The translations under genes were made by a program, and so were the position numbers. From contig CALUCI010000056.1 of NCBI GenBank assembly GCA_943914515.1, positions 1 to 26,458 of the forward strand: a stretch of DNA of 26,458 bases. The letters run 5' to 3'. This DNA comes from an uncultured Pseudomonas sp. (GTDB lineage: Bacteria; Pseudomonadota; Gammaproteobacteria; Pseudomonadales; Pseudomonadaceae). Shown one piece after another: positions 6,343-12,340 of this stretch. Numbering within the stretch: the first letter of the stretch is position 1; each line of letters begins with the position of its first letter. Below the pieces are notes generated by a model that did not search any database, was not told the origin of the DNA, and worked only from the letters and a program-made list of their open reading frames with translations.

Positions 6343-7533
6343 TTACTCGCGCCCGCGCATGAAGAACCCGGCCACGTACTTGCGGAAGGTGTCCAGGCTC
6401 TTGAAGTCGGCGTAGCGGCGGAAGTTCTCGGTGTCCGGCTCCGGCCCCTGGGGTTGTGCGGTCAGCGACACCGACAGCACCCGGTCCTGATCGGAACTGA
6501 GCACCAGTTCATCCATCACCTGGCCACCGATCACCGGCCGGCGCATGATCACCCGCACGCCCTTGCTGGCCATCCAGTCGATCAGCGACACCAGCATTTT
6601 CAGCGGTTCGCGCTCTTCATCGCGGTACACCGGAAACAGGTGACCGCGTGACAGCACCGGCACGCTGGCGATATGAATCAGCTCATAGAAATGACTGCCG
6701 GCACTGGCCGGCGAATAGATCGCCAGTGCCAGCAGCGGGCCGGGGGTGCGACTGCCGCCCCAGAGCAGGTGGTGTCCCTGGAAGTCGAAGCCGTCTTCGC
6801 TGCGCTCGTTGTAGACCTTGCGCGCCTTGATCTGGCTGACGCAATCGAGCAGCAAGCCATGACGACGGTGGTTGCCGAACACCGTGGACTCTCGCAGACG
6901 CGCCTTGAGCATCATCATGTGCTTCATGTCCAGGCGCGTTTCCAGGTAATTGCTCGCCGGCACCCGCTCGATCAGCGGATAGCGCCCGGCCACGCCGCGC
7001 AGTTCGGCGAATTGCGCGGTGAGGTCTTTTTTCAGGTGGGTGGCATAGGCGTTCAGGCCGCTGGCCTCGATCAGGGTCAGCAACAGCGACAGCAGGCGCT
7101 GCTGCTCGCGTTTGTCGGCGCCGCTACTGGCCGTGCTTTCGGCGCTGTCGCCACGGCGAAAATCACCGATCAGGCGCAGCGGCGTATCCGGTGCGAGCCA
7201 GGCCGCCGGTGGGCTGTCCTGGCTGTCGTTGTCGTCGTCTTCGCGTGGGTCTTTGCTGAATGGGCAGTCGTCGGCGTGTTCGGCGGTACCCGGGTTGTTC
7301 TTCAGGAACAGCGTGCCGGTATGGCTGTTGAGGGTGACGTTGAGAATCGGCAGCGTCCGTGGCTGGCAATCGCAGGCCAGCCAGTGGCCAGCGGCGCGGA
7401 TCTTCATCAGCAACTGATTGGCCTGGAGCAGGCGCGGGCCTTCCAGCGTGCCGAGATTGAAGCCGCGCAGCAGTTCGTGTTCGGCGGGAGTGAGGGTGCG
7501 CACCAGCGCGGCGTTTTTTTCGATGATTCGCAT
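6343..7533 (-). CDS. Uncharacterised protein with N-terminal Cys cluster (possible DUF1173)
   Basis: Soluble protein of 396 residues with no signal peptide or membrane segment. The N-terminal region contains HWLACDCQP (His50, Cys54, Cys56) and, after a beta-like stretch, HADDCPF (His86, Cys90), which could bind a metal. An acidic, Asp/Ser-rich linker follows (about 95-112). The remaining helical/basic domain includes LDMKHMMMLKARLRESTVF and a conserved-looking C-terminal block (KGVRVIMRRPVIGGQVMDELVLSSD). DUF1173 is described as having three conserved N-terminal cysteines, which fits, but I could not test the match. The Cys pattern also recalls CoiA-like and other zinc-bearing nucleic-acid proteins; that is weak. 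Start ATG at 7533 has GGAA about 9 bases upstream. The REPIN lies just upstream. Confidence 0.88.
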   Translation of the reverse strand: MRIIEKNAALVRTLTPAEHELLRGFNLGTLEGPRLLQANQLLMKIRAAGHWLACDCQPRTLPILNVTLNSHTGTLFLKNNPGTAEHADDCPFSKDPREDDDNDSQDSPPAAWLAPDTPLRLIGDFRRGDSAESTASSGADKREQQRLLSLLLTLIEASGLNAYATHLKKDLTAQFAELRGVAGRYPLIERVPASNYLETRLDMKHMMMLKARLRESTVFGNHRRHGLLLDCVSQIKARKVYNERSEDGFDFQGHHLLWGGSRTPGPLLALAIYSPASAGSHFYELIHIASVPVLSRGHLFPVYRDEEREPLKMLVSLIDWMASKGVRVIMRRPVIGGQVMDELVLSSDQDRVLSVSLTAQPQGPEPDTENFRRYADFKSLDTFRKYVAGFFMRGRE

Positions 7534-7567
7534 TGCTGGTTCCGTGTGAGGACTCTTTGCTACACCT

Positions 7568-7667
7568 GTAGGAGCGAGCTTGTCGGGGCGCCGAACCGTC
7601 GCGAATGCATTAGTGAATTCACCGACGCATTCGCGACGGTTCGGCGGCCCGACAAGCCCGCTCCTGC
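7568..7667. repeat. REPIN: near-perfect 100-nt inverted REP pair
   Basis: Two 41-nt REP arms (7568-7608 and 7627-7667) are inverted around an 18-nt spacer and differ at only about four positions. The arms begin GTAGGAGCGAGCTTGTCGG and, on the other strand, GCAGGAGCGGGCTTGTCGGG. The spacer is itself centred on the perfect palindrome GTGAATTCAC (7613-7622), so the whole 100 bp shares one axis at 7617/7618 and should fold into a long single hairpin. It lies between the VOC gene (stop at 7679) and the start of the next minus-strand gene. REPINs are dispersed by RAYT transposases; no RAYT gene is in the window. Confidence 0.93.
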
Positions 7668-7678
7668 GGGGAGCTTGC

Positions 7679-8140
7679 TTAACCGCCGAACAGCTTCGCC
7701 GCCCTGGCGCGGATTTCTTCCACCGAGAGGTCTTCCTTGTGGGTGGAAATGAACCACAGATTACCGAACGGATCCTTCAATGTGCCACTACGGTCGCCAT
7801 AAAACTGATCCTGCACCGCATTGACCTCGGTGGCCCCGGCCTTGAGTGCCTGGGCATAGCGTGCATCGACGTCTTCGACGTAGAGGTGCAGGCCCACGGA
7901 AACGCCAGGCTGTGACTGGCTGCTGACCAGCGACGCCTGGTCACAAGGCTCGGCGAGCATGATCGACGAGTCACCGATCTTCAGTTCGGCATGGCCGATG
8001 CGGCCGTCCGGACCTTCGAGACGGAACATCTCAACGGCGCCGAAGGCGGCCTTGTAGAAATCGATGGCTTTGTGCGCGTCCTTGATGCCCAGGTACGGGG
8101 TGATGCTGTGGGCACCTTCCGGAATGGGTTTTGCCGCCAT
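7679..8140 (-). CDS. VOC family (glyoxalase/PhnB-like) protein
   Basis: A 153-residue cytosolic protein of the vicinal-oxygen-chelate superfamily, PhnB-like branch. It shows the paired beta-alpha-beta-beta-beta architecture: residues 10-65 (ITPYLGIKDAHKAIDFYKAAFGAVEM...HAELKIGDSSIMLAE) and 80-145 (VGLHLYVEDVDARYAQALKAGA...GDRSGTLKDPFGNLWFISTH). Possible metal or substrate residues are His48 in the first module and residues of the DPFGN loop in the second; the substrate is unknown. ATG at 8140 is chosen because AGGAGG lies 8 bases upstream; an in-frame start 12 codons earlier lacks a ribosome site. A near-consensus LexA box sits 62 bases upstream over the probable -10, so DNA-damage control is likely. 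Family call is firm. Confidence 0.92.
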   Translation of the reverse strand: MAAKPIPEGAHSITPYLGIKDAHKAIDFYKAAFGAVEMFRLEGPDGRIGHAELKIGDSSIMLAEPCDQASLVSSQSQPGVSVGLHLYVEDVDARYAQALKAGATEVNAVQDQFYGDRSGTLKDPFGNLWFISTHKEDLSVEEIRARAAKLFGG

Positions 8141-8201
8141 GATGGGTTCCTCCTGTAGCGAATGCCAACGGAACACCCAGGCGGGGCGCCCGGGCGTGTC
8201 G

Positions 8202-8217
8202 CTGTATATTTGTACAG
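8202..8217. promoter_or_regulatory. LexA-type SOS box upstream of the VOC gene
   Basis: CTGTATATTTGTACAG is a near-consensus gamma-proteobacterial LexA operator, with perfect CTGTA/TACAG half-sites separated by six bases. On the minus strand it contains TATACA, a good -10 hexamer, so repressor binding would block that promoter. The only gene it can serve is the VOC gene (start 8140), giving a leader of roughly 55 bases; the plus strand has no gene for the next 1.8 kb. Confidence 0.75.
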
Positions 8218-8228
8218 GATTGGCGAAA

Positions 8229-8252
8229 GCGCAAACCCGCCGCCGCTTGCGC
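8229..8252 (-). terminator. Possible terminator hairpin after the dehydrogenase gene
   Basis: On the minus strand GCGCAA and TTGCGC arms (8 bp with one mismatch) flank a G-rich loop and are followed by TTTCGCC. It lies 33 bases past the dehydrogenase stop codon and upstream of the LexA box, so it would separate that gene from the VOC gene. The T-tract is short, so the call is tentative. Confidence 0.35.
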
Positions 8253-8284
8253 AGGATAAACGGCAGGTTGCGCGCCGAACGGTC

Positions 8285-9904
8285 TCAGAAGATGTAGTCG
8301 GTGGTCAGGAAGCTTGATTCGCGGTTGCGGATGATCTCGCTGATCAGTTGCTTGTTGCTCTCCTGGAACCGCGTCGCCACCAGCGTGCGGATGGAGAACA
8401 CCCGCAGCGCATCATGCACCGACAGGGTGCCTTCGGCGGAGTTCTTGCGGCCATTGAACGGGAAGGTGTCGGGGCCGCGCTGGCACTGGGCGTTGATATT
8501 GATCCGGCCAACCTGGTTGGCGAAGGTGTCGACCAGCCGGCCGATGTCTGCCGGCTTGTTGCCGAACAGGCTCAATTGCTGACCGAAATCGGAATCGAGC
8601 ACATAGTCGATGACCGTTTGCAGGTCGCGGTAGGGCACCACCGGCACCAGCGGGCCGAATTGCTCCTCGTTGTAGACGCGCATCGACGGGCTGACCGGGT
8701 ACAGCAGCGCCGGGTAGAAGAACGAACCGCGGCTTTGCCCGCCACCGGGGTTGAGGACTTGCGCGCCCTTGGCCAGGGCGTCGTCCACCAGGCCGTTGAG
8801 GTAGTCGATCTTGCCCGGCTCGGGCAACGGTGTCAGGGCCACGCCCGGCGTCCAGGGCATGCCCGGCTTGAGCGTGGCGAGTTTTTCGAGGAATTTTTCC
8901 AGGAAGGCGTCCACCACCTGTTCGTGGACGAAGAGGATCTTCAGCGCGGTGCAGCGCTGGCCGTTGAACGACAGCGCACCAGTGATCGACTCGTTGACGG
9001 CGTTGTCCAGGTCGACATCAGGCAGGACGATGCCGGGGTTCTTCGCATCCAGGCCCAGGGCCGCACGCAGACGGTGTGGGCGCGGGTGGAGCTTTTTCAG
9101 GTCGCTGGCAGCCTTGTTGGTACCGATGAAGGCGAACACGTCGACCTTGCCGCTGGCCATCAGCGCACTGACGGTCTCGCGGCCACGCCCGTAGATGACG
9201 TTTATCACCCCGGCCGGGAAGCTGTCGCGAAACGCTTCCAGCAGTGGCCGGATCAGCAGCACGCCGAACTTGGCCGGCTTGAACACCACGGTGTTGCCCA
9301 TGATCAGCGCCGGGATCAGGGTGGTGAAGGTTTCGTTCAGCGGGTAGTTGTACGGTCCCATGCACAACGCCACACCGAGCGGCGCGCGGCGGATCTGACC
9401 GAGGGTGTCCTGTTCCAGTTCGAAGCGGCTGCTGCGCCGGTCCAGTTCCTTGAGGGCGCCGATGGTGTCGACGATGTAGTCGCAGGTACGGTCGAATTCC
9501 TTCTCGGCATCCTTGAGGTTCTTGCCAATCTCCCACATCAGCAGCTTGACCACCGCTTCGCGCTGCTGGCGCATGCGCCCGAGGAAACCTTCGACATGGC
9601 GAATACGCTCGGCCACGCGCATGTTCGGCCAGACGCCACGGCCCTTGTCGTAGGCATGCACGGCGGCGTCGAGGGCGGTGAGGGCGGTTTCGGCATCGAG
9701 CAGCGGCGCACTGCCCAGCAGCACCTGGGTTTCCTGTTCGCCGTCGCGCAGCCAGACCGGGCTGCGCACCGTGGCCAGCGGGCCGTCCCAGCGGCGCAGT
9801 TCGCCGTTGACCAGGTAATCACGCTGCTCCAGTGGTTCACCCAGGCGGTACGCCTCGGGAATGTCCTCGGCAACGGGAAACAGCGAATCCAGCAGACGAT
9901 CCAT
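8285..9904 (-). CDS. NADP-dependent glyceraldehyde-3-phosphate dehydrogenase-like aldehyde dehydrogenase
   Basis: Aldehyde dehydrogenase superfamily enzyme of 539 residues, similar to proteins annotated in Pseudomonas as non-phosphorylating, NADP-dependent GAPDH (GapN-like; glyceraldehyde 3-phosphate to 3-phosphoglycerate). Visible elements are GPYNYPLNE with catalytic-site Asn186, VVFKPAK with Lys209 for cofactor binding, and FNGQRCTALK with nucleophile Cys318. The usual general-base motif ELGGK is replaced by GLDAK (284-288), so the catalytic Glu is Gly284. Length exceeds typical GapN (about 475) through N- and C-terminal additions. ATG at 9904 has AGAGGTG about 9 bases upstream. A perfect Cra/FruR-like palindrome (9951-9962) lies just after a probable -10. 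Exact substrate is inferred from family annotation, not shown. Confidence 0.9.
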   Translation of the reverse strand: MDRLLDSLFPVAEDIPEAYRLGEPLEQRDYLVNGELRRWDGPLATVRSPVWLRDGEQETQVLLGSAPLLDAETALTALDAAVHAYDKGRGVWPNMRVAERIRHVEGFLGRMRQQREAVVKLLMWEIGKNLKDAEKEFDRTCDYIVDTIGALKELDRRSSRFELEQDTLGQIRRAPLGVALCMGPYNYPLNETFTTLIPALIMGNTVVFKPAKFGVLLIRPLLEAFRDSFPAGVINVIYGRGRETVSALMASGKVDVFAFIGTNKAASDLKKLHPRPHRLRAALGLDAKNPGIVLPDVDLDNAVNESITGALSFNGQRCTALKILFVHEQVVDAFLEKFLEKLATLKPGMPWTPGVALTPLPEPGKIDYLNGLVDDALAKGAQVLNPGGGQSRGSFFYPALLYPVSPSMRVYNEEQFGPLVPVVPYRDLQTVIDYVLDSDFGQQLSLFGNKPADIGRLVDTFANQVGRININAQCQRGPDTFPFNGRKNSAEGTLSVHDALRVFSIRTLVATRFQESNKQLISEIIRNRESSFLTTDYIF

Positions 9905-9950
9905 GGCTCGACACCTCTTTGTGCTTTTTCGAATGGGTGGAACAGACAGA

Positions 9951-9962
9951 TGAAACGTTTCA
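9951..9962. promoter_or_regulatory. Cra/FruR-type operator of the dehydrogenase gene
   Basis: TGAAACGTTTCA is a perfect 12-bp palindrome and fits the Cra (FruR, LacI family) consensus TGAAWCSNTHHW. It is 46 bases upstream of the dehydrogenase ATG. A minus-strand -10 candidate TATGCT occupies 9967-9972, so the operator would cover the transcription start, a typical repressor position. Confidence 0.7.
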
Positions 9963-9966
9963 GTCG

Positions 9967-9972
9967 AGCATA
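9967..9972 (-). promoter_or_regulatory. Candidate -10 element for the dehydrogenase gene
   Basis: TATGCT on the minus strand, 4 bases upstream of the Cra-like palindrome. No good -35 is present at 17 bases (a T-rich run lies there), so the promoter may need help or be weak. The plus-strand c-di-GMP gene starts 88 bases away in the opposite direction. Confidence 0.4.
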
Positions 9973-10060
9973 ACGCCAGCCCGCAAAAAAAAGCCAGTGT
10001 GGCTCAATATTGCCGCGCAGGCGCCGATAACCCGGATATTCGAAGCAAGCAGCTTGGCGT

Positions 10061-12301
10061 ATGACAACAAGAATTTTCGCCCTCGAAGCTACTCCCACAC
10101 TTCCTTCCAGCGTGCGCAGTACCGCCTACCGCCTGCTTCCCATCGGTTTTGCCCTGATCGGCATCGGCCTGTCGGTGGCCCTTGGCCGGCTGGATGTCCA
10201 GCGTGAAGAAAGCGAGATGATCGCCACCGCCAGCATGCGCCTGTCCGGCATTCGTGCCGGGCTCGAGGCGCAGATGCGCTCGGCGTTTGGCGAGACCGAA
10301 GGCATCGCCCAGTTGCTCAGCGCCGATGCTGACATCTCGCCAGCGCATTTTCATGACATGGCCCGCCAGGCCATGGAGTCGGTGCGTTACATCCGGCACA
10401 TCTCGGTGGCGCCCAACGATGTGGTCGCCGATGTCTACCCGCTGGGCAACAACCAGGCGATTCTCGGCCTCGACTACCGTCTGCTGCCGGCGCAGTACCC
10501 GCTGGTGCAGCGCGCGCGGCACAACGAAGAGCCGGTACTGGCCGGCCCCGTGCAGCTCTACCAGGGCGGCCGCGCGCTGATCTACCGGCGACCGGTGTTT
10601 CTCCAGGCGCACCGCGGCGTGCGCCTGTACTGGGGCAATGTCTCGGTGGTGGCGGATATCGACAGCCTGCTGCGCGAAGCTGGCGTCACCGACGATGGCG
10701 GCTTTCTTCTGGCGCTGCGTGGCGGCGACGGCGAGGGCGCGGCCGGGGCGATGATCTGGGGTGCGGCCGAGTTGTTCGAGCAGCCTGTGGTGACGCTCAA
10801 CGTCGATGTGCCGGGCGGTACCTGGCAACTGGCGGCCACGCCCCGTGGTGGCTGGTCGTCGATGAGCCTGTTCAGCTCGCCGCTGTTCATCTTCGCCCTG
10901 GCCACGACCGGGCTGTTCAGCCTGTTCGTCGCGCAGCTCAACCGCAGCAACCGCCTGATCAACCTGCGCAACAGCGAACTGAAACACTCTCAGGAGCAAC
11001 TGGAGCGCCTGGCGCACATCGATGCGGTCACCGGGCTGCCCAACCGCGTGCTGTTCCAGCGCCGCCTGCAACAGGCGCTGGCCGTGCCCAAGGTGCAACT
11101 GGCGGTACTGGTGCTGGACATCGACGGCTTCAAGCTGGTCAACGACACCCTCGGTCACGCCCTTGGCGATCTGCTCCTGGAACAGGCGGCGCAACGCCTG
11201 AAGGACGGCATCGGTCCCGATAACACCGTGTGCCGTCTCGGCGGTGACGAGTTCGCCTTCATCCTCACCGATATCGACCAGGCGGAACGCGCCTGCCAGA
11301 TCGTCGACGGTTTGCTGCAAGCCCTGCAACGGCCGTTCGACCTCAAGGGCAACGCCGCACTGGTCACCGGCAGTATCGGCATCGCCCTGTGCCCCGAACA
11401 TGGCCACACCAGCGAGAGCCTGATGCGCCATGCCGATACCGCGATGTATGCCGCCAAGGAAAGCGGCCGCAATGCCTGGCGCCTGTACCACAGCGACATG
11501 ACCGAGCGCCTGCAACAGCGCCTGGCTCTGGAGCGCGCGTTGCGCCGGGCGCTGGCACAACACGAGTTCGAGGTCTGGTACCAGCCGCGCATCGACCTGT
11601 TCAGCGGCCGGGTCGAGGGCGCCGAAGCGCTGCTGCGCTGGCGCGATCCTCAGCAGGGGCTGGTGTCACCGGCCGACTTCATTCCGCTGGCCGAGCGTAC
11701 CGGGCTGATCATCCCGCTGGGCGAGCATGTGCTCGACCTGGTGTGCGCGCAGATCCGCAACTGGCGTGATCGTGAGCTGCTGCCCGGGCCGATCGCGATC
11801 AACGTGGCGGCGCTGCAGATCGAACGCAGCGACTACGTGAGCAGCCTGACCGGGGCGCTGAAACGCCACGGCCTGAGCCCGGAGCTGCTGGAAGTGGAAA
11901 TCACCGAAAGCCTGCTGATGGAGAGCCAGCAACACGCCTGCGAAGTCCTGGCGCGTTTGCAGGCGCTCGGTGTAGCGACTGCCGTGGACGACTTCGGCAC
12001 CGGCTATTCGTCGCTGGCGTACCTGAAGTCGCTGCCGATCAACCACCTGAAGATCGACCGCGCCTTCATCAAGGATCTGCCCCACGGCGACAACGATGTG
12101 GCGATCACCCGGGCGATCATCGACCTGGGTCACGCCCTGGGTTACCGGATCACCGCCGAAGGCATCGAAACCCACGCCCAGCACCAGTTCCTGCGCAATG
12201 CCGGCTGCGATCACGGCCAGGGCTATCTGATCGGGCGGCCGATGCCGGCAGAACGCTTCGAGCACTGGATGCGCACCGAACACCAGGCGCAGACCGTCTG
12301 A
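10061..12301 (+). CDS. CHASE-GGDEF-EAL cyclic-di-GMP turnover protein
   Basis: Inner-membrane signalling protein of 746 residues. Transmembrane segments at about 23-41 and 271-290 enclose a periplasmic CHASE-type sensor (about 65-260; RYIRHISVAPND, GLDYR). A GGDEF domain (about 312-475) has intact GGDEF at 394-398 but no RxxD inhibitory site: the expected Arg and Asp positions are Gly385 and Asn388. The EAL domain (about 488-740) keeps the residues needed for phosphodiesterase activity: E522 (EAL), N581, E613, D643/D644 (DDFGTGYSSL), K664 (KIDR), E700 and Q720. It may therefore both make and break c-di-GMP, with hydrolysis the safer prediction. The ATG at 10061 lacks a strong ribosome site, but no better start precedes the first membrane segment. 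It stands alone, convergent with the toxin-like gene. Confidence 0.95.
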   Translation: MTTRIFALEATPTLPSSVRSTAYRLLPIGFALIGIGLSVALGRLDVQREESEMIATASMRLSGIRAGLEAQMRSAFGETEGIAQLLSADADISPAHFHDMARQAMESVRYIRHISVAPNDVVADVYPLGNNQAILGLDYRLLPAQYPLVQRARHNEEPVLAGPVQLYQGGRALIYRRPVFLQAHRGVRLYWGNVSVVADIDSLLREAGVTDDGGFLLALRGGDGEGAAGAMIWGAAELFEQPVVTLNVDVPGGTWQLAATPRGGWSSMSLFSSPLFIFALATTGLFSLFVAQLNRSNRLINLRNSELKHSQEQLERLAHIDAVTGLPNRVLFQRRLQQALAVPKVQLAVLVLDIDGFKLVNDTLGHALGDLLLEQAAQRLKDGIGPDNTVCRLGGDEFAFILTDIDQAERACQIVDGLLQALQRPFDLKGNAALVTGSIGIALCPEHGHTSESLMRHADTAMYAAKESGRNAWRLYHSDMTERLQQRLALERALRRALAQHEFEVWYQPRIDLFSGRVEGAEALLRWRDPQQGLVSPADFIPLAERTGLIIPLGEHVLDLVCAQIRNWRDRELLPGPIAINVAALQIERSDYVSSLTGALKRHGLSPELLEVEITESLLMESQQHACEVLARLQALGVATAVDDFGTGYSSLAYLKSLPINHLKIDRAFIKDLPHGDNDVAITRAIIDLGHALGYRITAEGIETHAQHQFLRNAGCDHGQGYLIGRPMPAERFEHWMRTEHQAQTV

Positions 12302-12307
12302 GCCACA

Positions 12308-12334
12308 CCGGCAGGGGCATTGCGCCCCTGCCGG
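12308..12334. terminator. Perfect hairpin between convergent genes
   Basis: CCGGCAGGGGC (12308-12318) and GCCCCTGCCGG (12324-12334) form a perfect 11-bp stem with loop ATTGC, 6 bases after the c-di-GMP gene stop and 6 bases before the end of the opposing toxin-like gene. It has no T-tract on either side, but its position suggests a two-way transcription end or mRNA-protecting structure. Confidence 0.65.
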
Positions 12335-12340
12335 ACCGGC

